Notes under the pieces: model-generated
Seen by the model: the letters and a program-made list of their open reading frames with translations, nothing else
Told to the model about the DNA's origin: nothing
The model's database searches: none
Program-made: the position numbers and the translations under genes
Shown: in pieces, positions 25,357 through 34,674 of the stretch
How the letters are laid out: each line of letters opens with the position of its first letter
How positions within the stretch are numbered: position 1 is the first letter of the stretch
Origin: Pedobacter sp. AJM
GTDB taxonomy: Bacteria; Bacteroidota; Bacteroidia; Sphingobacteriales; Sphingobacteriaceae
Direction: 5' to 3'
DNA: 64,000 bases
Assembly (NCBI RefSeq): GCF_002197755.1
Contig: NZ_NHOT01000003.1
Coordinates: 930,001-994,000 of the forward strand

Positions 25357-26829
25357 TTATTTCAGGTACCACATTAGGGTGTACTGATTGTCTGTACCGA
25401 AAGCGGAGACAGCTTTCTGATAATTGGTTTTGTTCTTTGCGCTTTCCGAATCCGGATAGATGTAACGTTTAGGGATTCCTCTTCCGGCAGCCAGCGGACC
25501 AGTAACAAAAGCGGGATAACCTGTTCGGCGTTGATCAAACCATCCTTCAGAACCTTTAAACAACATGGCCATCCATTTTTGGGTAACCAGTTGCACGAGT
25601 GTACCGTCGTATTTTACCAGTGGCTGATTGTAATAAGATTGGGCTGCTGTTACCCCATAACTGCTCATCGATTCTTTAATCGCTTTGTAGTACATGGATT
25701 CTGCTGTTTCTCCATTGAGCGTAATTTTACCTTTTTGCAGCGCTTCTGCCAGAATAAAGCACTGTTCGGTATAGGTTACCAGGCTGGCCTTTAATAAGGG
25801 ATTGGCTGAACCTCCATTTTTCCTGAAAAATGAGGAAGAAAAAACAGAGACATGATCTTCTCCACCATTATAGGCCGATGGCGCATCAATGGCATTGGGT
25901 ACGCCCACATATTTATTAAAATCTACAGTTGATCCAACCGTACTTTTTACAGGCTCTACCCAAACGGCCAGCCTTGGGTCATTTCGCTCCATCAGGCGAT
26001 CTACCAGTTCCTTGCTCACTTTAGTTTTCAAATAGTCGAAATCAATCATGGCTAAAGGACCACCAGGCCAGCTATAAGTAGCCATGTTCCCCAGGTAGGC
26101 TATCTCTGCATTATCAGCACTGCTTTCAAAAATGGGAAATGCTGTTTTATCATTCACGATCTCCTGCATTTCAGTAAAGGCTGGCGCATAGTTTTTAGAA
26201 ATGCGCAATAACATGCGTAAACGCAGTGAATTGGCAAACTTTCTCCAGGCGAGGGCATTTCCTTTAAACATCACATCTCCCTTGGCATTAATCTCCTGTA
26301 CATTACTTTTCAGCAAATTATTGGCTTCCTTAAGTTCTCTTAACAAATCGGGATAGATGGTTTGCTGCTGATCATATTCCGGATAAATCAGATTGGCTTC
26401 TTTAGATTTAAGTGCTTGCGAATAGGGAATATCTCCATATAAATCAGTTAGATAGCCAAAATTAAAGGCTTTCATAATTTTACTAATGGCGATATACTGG
26501 TTTTCTGATCGTTTTTGTGCGGTTTCTAAAAAAGTTTTATTCACGGCTAAACGGGCATAAATATCATCCCAGTCAACAGGACCCCAATCAAGCAGGTCAT
26601 AACCCGTATTGCGCACCAGTGTCAGGTATCTTGCTGCCGAAGCGGGTCTTCTGTCAACGGCATTTTCCTGGTAAGCGTAGGCTGTTGACACCAATACATC
26701 AGACATTAAAAACTCCGTACTGGTGGTTTCTGGCGCATTAGGGTTGGTATTGATCTTTTCAAAGTCTTTAGTGCAGCTTGCCAATAACACTGTAATGGCG
26801 AACAAAAGCGTTATATATTTGAATTTCAT
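25357..26829 (-). CDS. SusD/RagB-family outer-membrane lipoprotein
   Basis: This 490-residue protein has the lipobox LLASC. The N-terminal FEKINTNPNAPETTSTEF and the helical body with GWFDQRRTGYP near the C-terminus fit the SusD-like group. It binds the nutrient at the cell surface for the SusC partner encoded 10 bp upstream. It is co-transcribed with the SusC, phosphatase and GDPD genes. Confidence 0.92.
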   Translation of the reverse strand: MKFKYITLLFAITVLLASCTKDFEKINTNPNAPETTSTEFLMSDVLVSTAYAYQENAVDRRPASAARYLTLVRNTGYDLLDWGPVDWDDIYARLAVNKTFLETAQKRSENQYIAISKIMKAFNFGYLTDLYGDIPYSQALKSKEANLIYPEYDQQQTIYPDLLRELKEANNLLKSNVQEINAKGDVMFKGNALAWRKFANSLRLRMLLRISKNYAPAFTEMQEIVNDKTAFPIFESSADNAEIAYLGNMATYSWPGGPLAMIDFDYLKTKVSKELVDRLMERNDPRLAVWVEPVKSTVGSTVDFNKYVGVPNAIDAPSAYNGGEDHVSVFSSSFFRKNGGSANPLLKASLVTYTEQCFILAEALQKGKITLNGETAESMYYKAIKESMSSYGVTAAQSYYNQPLVKYDGTLVQLVTQKWMAMLFKGSEGWFDQRRTGYPAFVTGPLAAGRGIPKRYIYPDSESAKNKTNYQKAVSAFGTDNQYTLMWYLK

Positions 26830-26839
26830 TTTATACAGA

Positions 26840-29800
26840 TTAAAAATTACAACTTAGTTTACAGCCGAAGGAGCGGGTGCCAGGCAAGGTCCAGTGGCCT
26901 ACCCCTAACTTAAAGCCTTCGGTAACACTCATGGTTGTTTCCGGATCATAACCCAATCCATTGGCTGTCCAGGTGTACAGATTCCTTCCGATCAGGGATA
27001 TGGAAAGGTTACTGATGGGGAGTTTGCGGATAAGCTTTTGATGAAATACATAGGTTAATGAAGCTTCCCTGATTTTCAGGAACGACGCCGAATAGGTCAA
27101 CCTTTCATAGTATTTATTATATGTATTGTTATAAAAATCGGCAGCGGCAATAATGATTTTGTTTTCGGTCAGGTTGCCATTGGCATCTGCGATATAACCC
27201 GGAATGATCATCCCATCATTGCGCTTTCTACCCTGCGAATCTGTCCACGGCAAGCCCCCTGTTTCTGCATCCCTGCCCGTGAGCGTATTATCGGTTAAGC
27301 CTGCGTTAATCAGGCTTTTAACCACGTAGGAGTAAAAATTACCACCTTTGCGCCAGTCTAACAGCACATTTAAAGTGAAGTTTTTATAGCTAAAGGTATT
27401 GTTAAAGCCTACGGTAAAATCAGGATTATAATTACCTACCTTAATGTATTCTGAATTATTGCGGATATAATGCCCGGTTTTATCCAATAAGGCTGCTCCG
27501 GCATTTGGTCCGCTGGTTACTTTGGTATAGCTTGGCGTATAGAAGTCGCCGATTTTGGTTCCTTCTTTAATCAGGTAACGGATGTTATCACCATCGGCAC
27601 TACCCATGGAGTACTCCTTCAAACCTGCTGAAAGCTCAATCACCTTATTTTCGTTTTTCGTAAAGTTTACATTGGTTTCCCACTTAAAGGCACCATTAAA
27701 AGGCACAGCATTTAAACCAATTTCCCAACCGCTGTTTTGAATATTCCCGGCATTGATTAAGCGGTTAGAAGCACCGGAGGCAATGGTTGTTGGAATATTA
27801 ATAATCTGGTTTCTTTTATTGGTTTTGTACCAGGTTACATCTATACCTACCCGACTTTTAAAAAAGCGCAGATCGCCGCCAAATTCATATGAGGTTGCAA
27901 TTTCGGGTTTCAGGAAGTTATTCTTCAGGTTAAACTCAATGGTGGCCCTTTTTACATCGCCCCAGTCCTGGTTAAATGGAATGGTATTGTATAACTGATA
28001 GGGATCGGTATCACTACCCACCTGTGCCCAGTTAGCCCTTAATTTAATAAAGGAAATTGCATCAGATTTAATTTTGAACAGGTCCGTTACAATGGTACTT
28101 AATGATGCAGATGGATAAAAGTAAGAGTTGTTTTCGGCAGGTAAAGTGCTCGACCAATCATTTCTTCCTGTTAAATCCAGAAAAATCATATCCTTAAATG
28201 AGACCTGACCTAAGCCATACAAACTGTTAATGTGCTTATGTGAATTGTATTGCGAATTCACAATGGTACCCGCCTGAGCGTTGCTAATGTTATATACCCC
28301 CGGAATGCTGAGGCTTTCTGTTTTCTGTGCCGTACTCCGGTTGGTTTGGCTCATCTGGTTGCCACCCGCCGAAAGACTGAATGACCAATTCTGGTTCAGC
28401 AGTTTCTTATAGCTGAGTAAAAAATCAGTATTTTGTTCCTTAAAAAAAGAATTGTCTACACCGTACCCGCCATATTTAAACCTTTTCGAACTAAAAGGGC
28501 GTTTGGTTTCATGCATTTCATTGTACAAATCCAAACCCGTCCGCACCATTAAACTCAGCTCTTTGGTGATATCATAAACGGCCTGCACATTCCCGGTCAA
28601 ACGGTTTCTGTCGTACCCATTGGTATGTTCGTAGGCAACAAAGTATGGGTTATCTGAATCATCTGCAGAAAACTGTTCGATGTTTTCCCTTCCCGGTTTC
28701 CAGTAATTCTTCAGGTCGTTGATATTCATGTTTGGAGGAAGCGAGTACAACATCTGGGTAACACTTTCCCGGTAGGCTGATGGCCTGTTATCGCTCTGGT
28801 TATTTACATAGCCTACATTGGAACTGATTTTTAGCTTAGGATGCAACACATAGGTTGCAGAGAGGTTCAGGGTATTCCTTTTTAAATCAGTGTTGGGCAC
28901 TATGCCTTTATTGGTGAGGTTGGTGTAGGATAGGCGGTAATTACCATCTGCATTTTTTCCACTAATGGCCATATTATTGGTGTAGGTGCTTCCGGTTTCA
29001 TAAAAATCCTGTGGATTATTGCCATAGGATACCCAATCTGTAGCGATTGGTTTTCCATTGGCATCAAGCGGACTGTTCCATTGCAGATGCTTGGTCCCTA
29101 CATCAAGCCTTGGACCCCAGGCAGAGGAGGTAGAAGAAGCTGGATCATCGGTATATTCGCCACCACCAAATGTATGCTGAAAGTGAGGAAACATCCAGGC
29201 CTGATCGTACATGGCGTTGGAGTTGAAGTTAATGCCCAATCCTTTTTTACCGGCAGAACCATTTTTAGTGGTAATGAGCACCACACCACTTCCGGCCCTG
29301 CTGCCATAGAGTGCCGCAGCACTGGCGCCTTTAAGGATCGTAATGCTTTCTACATCATCCGGACTAATGTCTGCAATCGGACTTCCATAATCAACCGATG
29401 AACGTCCAACTTCTGTTGTGGCACGGAGTGAATGCGCTACCGGAACACCATCCACCACAAACAGTGGCTGGTTATCTGTTGCGATAGATGATTGCCCTCT
29501 GATGGTGATGAATGCGCTTGCCCCGGGATCTGAACCTGTACTCACTACATTCACACCCGCCACTTTTCCTGCCAACGAGTTCACTACATTTACTTCTTTT
29601 ACGGTATTCACATCGCAGCCCTTTACTGTAGCAATAGAATAACCCAATGCTTTTTCAGCACGTTTAATACCCAGGGCAGTAACGACTACTTCAGAAAGCG
29701 CTGTTTCATCAGGAATGAGGCTAATGTTTAATTCGGTTGCACCACGAACTGGGCTTTCTTTGGTCTGGTAGCCCATCATCCGGAAGATCAGCGTGGCTGA

Positions 29801-30292
29801 ATTATCGGTTACATTCAGGCTGTAATCGCCGTTAAGGTTGGTGGTGGTATTGTTGTTACCTGCCTTTTCTATTACATTTACGCCAGGTAATTGTAAACCT
29901 TTTTCATCGGTTACCTTACCTTTTACCCGTACTGATTTTTTGATAATGATCTGGTTTTTTTCGATCAGATAGGTAAGTTGCAAGGGTGGCAATATCCTGC
30001 CGAGCACACTGCTTACAGATTCATTATCAACTTTTAAACTACTGATTTGCAAATGATCTATATTATCTTTATTGGTATAGACAAAATAGAGACCGGTTTT
30101 CTTTTCGATGGTTTTGAAAAGTGTAGTTAAGTTTCCTTGTTTAATGTTGATGCTTACTTTAACGTTTAGTTGCTGTGCATTTACGGGTGATGCCTGTCCT
30201 ACAAAGAACATAACAGAGAGCATGATGTAAATAAGGGTAAAAAAACGCATGACGCTAAAAATTAATTGACCAGTCACTGCTGACTTTTTCAT
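26840..30292 (-). CDS. SusC/RagA-family TonB-dependent transporter with STN domain
   Basis: This 1150-residue protein has a signal peptide, an N-terminal secretin/STN domain (LTTLFKTIEKKTGLYFVY) and a carboxypeptidase-regulatory-like domain (VRGKVTDEKGLQLPGVNVIEK in part). A plug (SALGIKRAEKALGYS..., ESITILKGASAAALYGSRAGSGVVLITTK) and a large barrel follow. The STN domain is typical of transporters that signal to a FecR-type anti-sigma factor, and a FecR gene lies just upstream. It imports the ligand captured by the adjacent SusD. Confidence 0.95.
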   Translation of the reverse strand: MKKSAVTGQLIFSVMRFFTLIYIMLSVMFFVGQASPVNAQQLNVKVSINIKQGNLTTLFKTIEKKTGLYFVYTNKDNIDHLQISSLKVDNESVSSVLGRILPPLQLTYLIEKNQIIIKKSVRVKGKVTDEKGLQLPGVNVIEKAGNNNTTTNLNGDYSLNVTDNSATLIFRMMGYQTKESPVRGATELNISLIPDETALSEVVVTALGIKRAEKALGYSIATVKGCDVNTVKEVNVVNSLAGKVAGVNVVSTGSDPGASAFITIRGQSSIATDNQPLFVVDGVPVAHSLRATTEVGRSSVDYGSPIADISPDDVESITILKGASAAALYGSRAGSGVVLITTKNGSAGKKGLGINFNSNAMYDQAWMFPHFQHTFGGGEYTDDPASSTSSAWGPRLDVGTKHLQWNSPLDANGKPIATDWVSYGNNPQDFYETGSTYTNNMAISGKNADGNYRLSYTNLTNKGIVPNTDLKRNTLNLSATYVLHPKLKISSNVGYVNNQSDNRPSAYRESVTQMLYSLPPNMNINDLKNYWKPGRENIEQFSADDSDNPYFVAYEHTNGYDRNRLTGNVQAVYDITKELSLMVRTGLDLYNEMHETKRPFSSKRFKYGGYGVDNSFFKEQNTDFLLSYKKLLNQNWSFSLSAGGNQMSQTNRSTAQKTESLSIPGVYNISNAQAGTIVNSQYNSHKHINSLYGLGQVSFKDMIFLDLTGRNDWSSTLPAENNSYFYPSASLSTIVTDLFKIKSDAISFIKLRANWAQVGSDTDPYQLYNTIPFNQDWGDVKRATIEFNLKNNFLKPEIATSYEFGGDLRFFKSRVGIDVTWYKTNKRNQIINIPTTIASGASNRLINAGNIQNSGWEIGLNAVPFNGAFKWETNVNFTKNENKVIELSAGLKEYSMGSADGDNIRYLIKEGTKIGDFYTPSYTKVTSGPNAGAALLDKTGHYIRNNSEYIKVGNYNPDFTVGFNNTFSYKNFTLNVLLDWRKGGNFYSYVVKSLINAGLTDNTLTGRDAETGGLPWTDSQGRKRNDGMIIPGYIADANGNLTENKIIIAAADFYNNTYNKYYERLTYSASFLKIREASLTYVFHQKLIRKLPISNLSISLIGRNLYTWTANGLGYDPETTMSVTEGFKLGVGHWTLPGTRSFGCKLSCNF

Positions 30293-30343
30293 AACTTTGT
30301 TTGTTTTAATCTTGATGGGTTAAAATAAAATTTAAAATTTCTT

Positions 30344-30373
30344 AGCTGCGGCATGCGCCAACATGCTGCAGCT
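30344..30373 (-). terminator. strong hairpin between the FecR and SusC genes
   Basis: A 12-bp stem (30344-30355 with 30362-30373, one G-T pair, loop CGCCAA) lies between the anti-sigma gene stop and the SusC start. On the minus strand it is followed by AAGAAATTTT, a modest U-tract. It may end or attenuate read-through from the sigma/FecR genes into susC. Confidence 0.6.
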
Positions 30374-30389
30374 TTCTTATCGTTTGTAT

Positions 30390-31415
30390 TTAATTACATT
30401 TACCTCCTTTTATATAAATCGTTTGTTTGTTAATGGTATAGTGAATATTAAATGTGAGCGCCAGCGTGCGCAACACTTCACTGATGCTTACATTGTTAAA
30501 CTTTGCAGTGAGTTCACAGCTGTCGAATGACTGATCGGAAATGATCTTCACTGCATATTTTCTGGAGATGGTTTGAAATACCTCTTCCATTGGGGTTCTA
30601 TCAAAATACATTTTGCCAACCCTCCAATCAACTGATGCCTGTGCATCTTCTACGTTCAGACACCTCAAGCGGTTGGATTTTAAGTCATAAATTACTTGTT
30701 GATTGGGCAATAGATGAACGGCAACTGATTGTTTACCTGCTGAATCTCTCGAAACTGCCACCTTGCCCGTTAGTACGGTTACTTCTGGCTGATTATTTTT
30801 CCAGGCACGGATATTAAAGCTGGTGCCCAGAACCCTGGTTTGAATATTCTGGCTCCTCACAACAAAAGGATGTGCAGGATCTCGCTTTACCTTAAAAAAT
30901 GCTTCTCCGTTTAACTTTACCGTTCTGATGGCGGCATGTTTAAGGTTTTTAGGGAAGCTGATGCTACTGCCGGCATTCAGCCATATTTCTGAACTGTCAG
31001 GAAGCAATATATTGATTATCTTGCCCTCAGCGGCTTTCTCGGTTATCCAGGTGATTGCGCTTTCTGAAACAGGTTGTTGTTTTTGATTCTTAAAAACGAA
31101 GAATACCAGTGCACCGGTTATTGCGGCAGCACTTGCCATGGTCAACCAGTTTAATTTTTTGATTGTTCTGGTTTTTGCAGGCTCCAACTGCTGTTTAATA
31201 CTTGCAAAACTTTCCTGCCAAGAATGATCCTCGTGCAGAGTTGCTGTATCTTCCCACAAGTGCAGTGCCTGCTCCAATTGCTCCAGCCGATCGGGATCAT
31301 TACCAGCCCAATCTTTAAGGTCTTGCTCCAGCAATTCAACTTCTAAATTACGCCCACCGTTACGCTCTTTTTCCGCTACATATGCGAGTACTAATTTCCA
31401 GGTTTCCTGATCCAT
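30390..31415 (-). CDS. FecR-family anti-sigma factor
   Basis: This 341-residue protein starts at ATG 31415 (MDQETWKLVLAYV); nine upstream codons are open but are not family-like. It has a cytoplasmic sigma-binding N-terminus, one membrane segment (LTMASAAAITGALVFFVF) and a periplasmic FecR domain (GEAFFKVKRDPAHPFVVRSQNIQTRVLGTSFNI). A C-terminal STN-like domain (EVFQTISRKYAVKIISD) follows. It transmits the occupancy of the SusC transporter to the sigma factor encoded upstream. Confidence 0.93.
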   Translation of the reverse strand: MDQETWKLVLAYVAEKERNGGRNLEVELLEQDLKDWAGNDPDRLEQLEQALHLWEDTATLHEDHSWQESFASIKQQLEPAKTRTIKKLNWLTMASAAAITGALVFFVFKNQKQQPVSESAITWITEKAAEGKIINILLPDSSEIWLNAGSSISFPKNLKHAAIRTVKLNGEAFFKVKRDPAHPFVVRSQNIQTRVLGTSFNIRAWKNNQPEVTVLTGKVAVSRDSAGKQSVAVHLLPNQQVIYDLKSNRLRCLNVEDAQASVDWRVGKMYFDRTPMEEVFQTISRKYAVKIISDQSFDSCELTAKFNNVSISEVLRTLALTFNIHYTINKQTIYIKGGKCN

Positions 31416-31507
31416 TCTAATGCCTTTATACCTACAAGACAAGAATCAGAGCTGCACTACGGGCCGCAAGTTGTTAACGTTACATGAATAAATTGTTAAG
31501 GAGCAGC

Positions 31508-32065
31508 CTACCTAAATTCTGATTTGTTATTTAATACTTTTTGCTGAAGAAACTGAAAACCTTTTACCAGGTGGTCTTCTACAGTTCTTACTGAAATATC
31601 CAATAAAGCCGCTATTTCCTTGTAACTCAAACCATCAATCCGGTACAGGTAGAAAATCAGTCGCCGCCTTTCTGGCATCTGATTGATTAAAGCATAGAGC
31701 ATGCGGTTCCGGTCTTTATTCTGGAAGCTTTGCGCCGGTGTTTCTTTAAGATCTGTTATTTCGGGTGTTTCATCTTCACCATCTATATGCCAGAGTTTTA
31801 CCCTGGCTTTTTTATGGTAATTGGTTGAGGCATTTTTGACTGCCCGGAAAAGATAGGCCTTTTCGTTGGCGGGGATAAGATTATTTTTCCAGATGGAGAT
31901 GAACACATCATTTAAGATCAGTTGTGCTTCTTCTCTGTCTTTTACCAGGTAAACTGCATACTTTTTTAAGGTGGGGTACATCCGGCGGTAAAGGTCTTCG
32001 AATGATTTTTCATCGAATACCTGTTCCTGAGCATCATTAGATCCGGCCATATTATTTTTGCCCAT
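31508..32065 (-). CDS. ECF sigma factor (Bacteroides expansion family type)
   Basis: This 185-residue protein has region 2 (FEDLYRRMYPTLKKYAVYLVKDREEAQLILNDVFISIW) and region 4 (LIFYLYRIDGLSYKEIAALLDISVRTVEDHLVKG). It precedes the FecR gene by about 90 bp and should switch on the neighbouring SusC/SusD operon when its ligand arrives. The start may be Met1 or Met6. Confidence 0.93.
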   Translation of the reverse strand: MGKNNMAGSNDAQEQVFDEKSFEDLYRRMYPTLKKYAVYLVKDREEAQLILNDVFISIWKNNLIPANEKAYLFRAVKNASTNYHKKARVKLWHIDGEDETPEITDLKETPAQSFQNKDRNRMLYALINQMPERRRLIFYLYRIDGLSYKEIAALLDISVRTVEDHLVKGFQFLQQKVLNNKSEFR

Positions 32066-32134
32066 TTATTGTTCCGGCAACATGATCATAAGCAAATGAA
32101 CCCCTTATGAATCATTAAATCCAGAAGGAACATA

Positions 32135-33058
32135 TTAAAAATGTAAGCCAGCCTTTTTTAAATAAAGAATCAATTCTGCCGGGCGATCGCTTTGCAGAAT
32201 AGCGGGTTTCTTTTCAATAAGCCAGCCCCAGCTTTCTTTCTTTTTGTTTTCTTCTACGGCGAGGTCATCATCATGCCCCCCATTTAAGGAAGGCCACAAG
32301 CTATTTAGCCAAAGCACTTGTTTTGTAGCAATTTCAGGCAGCATTTTCAGGTTTTTCAAGGTATCGGTATCAAAAACAGGCTGAATAATACTTCTTTTAT
32401 TGGGCTGGTAGCTTTTCATAATCGGGAGGGCATCAGTTCCTTTCATGTTCACCACCACCATCAGATACGCTTCTGCCGGAATGACTTCATGGCTTTTTAA
32501 TTGATCAAAACTCAGGTTATCGCCTATATTTACAATGGTTTGGTTAAGGGTTTCCGTTTCCTGAAGAATCCGGAATACTTCTTTGAGGTGGTCATTTCCT
32601 TTATCCACATTAATTATGATTTTACCTTTTGCAGCCAGCATCATTTCTTTCAGTGTTGGAATCCGATGAGGGGTTGTTCTGCCCAGACCATTTTTTAACC
32701 TAAACTGTTGGATTTCGGCCAGCGTATAATCACTCACCTTTCCTTTTCCGTTTGTACTTCGGTCGATGGTTTGATCATGCATCACTACCATCTGGCTATC
32801 CTTCGTCATTTTAACATCGAGTTCCATGATATCGAAGCCTTTTTCTATGCTGTTTAAAAGCGCCTGCATCGAATTTTCAGGTGCATTTCTCCAATCCCCA
32901 CGATGGGCGGCAACCAGTATTTGGTTATGGCCTTTACTGAATACGGCAGCCAGTTTCTGGTCAGGGTGTTGTGCAACGGCAGTCCGGGAGGATAGCATCA
33001 ATATGCCTAATAAAAGCAGTGAACAGCTTCCTTTTTTAAAACAGGTTTTATAAGTCAT
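32135..33058 (-). CDS. secreted glycerophosphodiester phosphodiesterase (second copy)
   Basis: This 307-residue GDPD protein has a signal peptide (SSRTAVAQ). It has VAAHRGDWRNAPENS, MELDVKMTKDSQMVVMHD and STNGKGKVSDYT, the full catalytic set. It differs clearly from the copy at 23.2 kb, so it is not a recent duplicate. It lies downstream of a second SusC/SusD pair on the same strand, with a hairpin in the 78-bp gap, and probably degrades a different glycerophosphodiester. Confidence 0.92.
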   Translation of the reverse strand: MTYKTCFKKGSCSLLLLGILMLSSRTAVAQHPDQKLAAVFSKGHNQILVAAHRGDWRNAPENSMQALLNSIEKGFDIMELDVKMTKDSQMVVMHDQTIDRSTNGKGKVSDYTLAEIQQFRLKNGLGRTTPHRIPTLKEMMLAAKGKIIINVDKGNDHLKEVFRILQETETLNQTIVNIGDNLSFDQLKSHEVIPAEAYLMVVVNMKGTDALPIMKSYQPNKRSIIQPVFDTDTLKNLKMLPEIATKQVLWLNSLWPSLNGGHDDDLAVEENKKKESWGWLIEKKPAILQSDRPAELILYLKKAGLHF

Positions 33059-33083
33059 CTTTTATAAATCTATGGAGATTGAT

Positions 33084-33112
33084 AAATGGCGGCTGTTTTT
33101 CAGCCACCATTT
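33084..33112 (-). terminator. hairpin between SusD and GDPD genes
   Basis: AAATGGCGGCTG (33084-33095) pairs with 33101-33112 with one mismatch and a TTTTT loop. No U-run follows in the direction of transcription, so it may stabilise the susCD message or give partial termination rather than a full stop. Confidence 0.45.
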
Positions 33113-33136
33113 AATTATCAAAATACAGGTAAACGA

Positions 33137-34663
33137 TTAATAGCCGGGGTTCTGGTACATTTTTACCGGATCAAGCTTTACTTCATCAAAAGGAATCGGG
33201 AAGAATCTATCTTTAATGGTTACGTTCGCCAATTTGGCAATGCCAAAAGAAGATTGTGGTTTAGCCTTTAAATAGGCGGCCAGTTCGGTTGCCGTAAAAT
33301 TTCTGATCAGATCAAACCAGCGCTGGTGTTCAAAAGCAAACTCTACCCTGCGTTCATGGAGAATGGCTAATTTTAAAGTAGGGAAAGCAGCGGCATAAGC
33401 AGCATTGGTTTTAGAAAGCGCATAATTTGGCATTCCGGCACGGGTTCTCACCATATCCAGGTATTGAATGGCTGCAGCATCATTCCCCTGCAGCATATTT
33501 ACTTCGGCCAGCATCAGGATCACATCTGCATAGCGCATCAGGATCCAGTCGTTGCCACCATATCCGTTCGCTGTCGCCAATGAACTGGCATCGCGGAATT
33601 TGGTAATGAACCAATCTTTCACAATAGGATCATTGGCATATTTTACGGAGAAATCTTTTCTAAGGTCCGAAGCTTCGTATTCATTAATTAAATCTAATGT
33701 CACGTTTCCACCAATACCGGTTGATACCTTCATCGAGTTGATGGTTTCGCCTTTGGCCTGGTTATTTGCGGCGATGCTTGAGCTGTAATTTACATCGCCT
33801 TGTTTGTTGGCGATCTGGAAAATCAATTCTTTACAGGTTGTTTTTTTGTTTACATCAAACACATCCACATATGGAATTTCGGATAAATTTCCGAAGGTTT
33901 TCATATTATAGGCGGCCAAAAGGCAGGTATTGGCATTGGCCAGATTTTCAGCTTTATTGTTGGTAAGCGTTGCGGCCATAGTGAGGTAAACTTTGCCCAG
34001 GTAAGCATTAATGGCTGCTTTTGAAGCCCGGCCAATTCCAGCGGTTGACTGAAAATTAGGCAGGGTACTGCTCAAGCCGTCTTTTAAATCGGCAACAATC
34101 TGGTTATACACCTCTGCTTCCGGAGCCCTGAACGTAGCAGCGGTTACCTCTTCGGTAGTGACCAGTTGTTTGGTGACCAATGGAACCGGGCCCCATTTGC
34201 GCACCAGTTCAAAGTACATGATGGCCCTTAAAAACTTCGCTTCGGCAATATAATTGGCTTTGGTGGCCGGATTGGAAAAAGAAACCTTATCAATATTGGA
34301 TAAAATAACGTTGCTTCTGGCAATCGAATTATAAAGGGCCAGCCAATGTGTTTTTAAGTAAGAGTTACTGGGCAACACCGAAAAATCGTTAAACTGGAAG
34401 GGTTCACCTGCATTACTCTGGTTATCGTTTCTTCCGGTATCATCAGAGCGTTCATCAGTAAACAAACCACTGTTCTCACCAATGGTATTGCTGTTTCTTA
34501 AGGCCTGGTAGGCACCATTAACAGCAAGCGAAACATCACTTTCTGTTTTAAAATAATTGTCTACCGTTACGGCATTGGGATTATTTTGTTGCAGAAATTC
34601 TTTTTTACAGGCACTTAAGCAAACTGTAGCACCCAGGGCAGCCATTAAAATATATTTTTTCAT
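33137..34663 (-). CDS. SusD/RagB-family outer-membrane lipoprotein
   Basis: This 508-residue protein has the lipobox CLSAC. It shows the classic RagB/SusD pattern: NNPNAVTVDNYFKTESDVSLAVNGAYQALR near the N-terminus, AEAKFLRAIMYFELVRKWG in the middle and ERRVEFAFEHQRWFDLIR near the C-terminus. It forms a pair with the SusC gene 11 bp upstream. Confidence 0.95.
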   Translation of the reverse strand: MKKYILMAALGATVCLSACKKEFLQQNNPNAVTVDNYFKTESDVSLAVNGAYQALRNSNTIGENSGLFTDERSDDTGRNDNQSNAGEPFQFNDFSVLPSNSYLKTHWLALYNSIARSNVILSNIDKVSFSNPATKANYIAEAKFLRAIMYFELVRKWGPVPLVTKQLVTTEEVTAATFRAPEAEVYNQIVADLKDGLSSTLPNFQSTAGIGRASKAAINAYLGKVYLTMAATLTNNKAENLANANTCLLAAYNMKTFGNLSEIPYVDVFDVNKKTTCKELIFQIANKQGDVNYSSSIAANNQAKGETINSMKVSTGIGGNVTLDLINEYEASDLRKDFSVKYANDPIVKDWFITKFRDASSLATANGYGGNDWILMRYADVILMLAEVNMLQGNDAAAIQYLDMVRTRAGMPNYALSKTNAAYAAAFPTLKLAILHERRVEFAFEHQRWFDLIRNFTATELAAYLKAKPQSSFGIAKLANVTIKDRFFPIPFDEVKLDPVKMYQNPGY

Positions 34664-34674
34664 TTTATTAGATT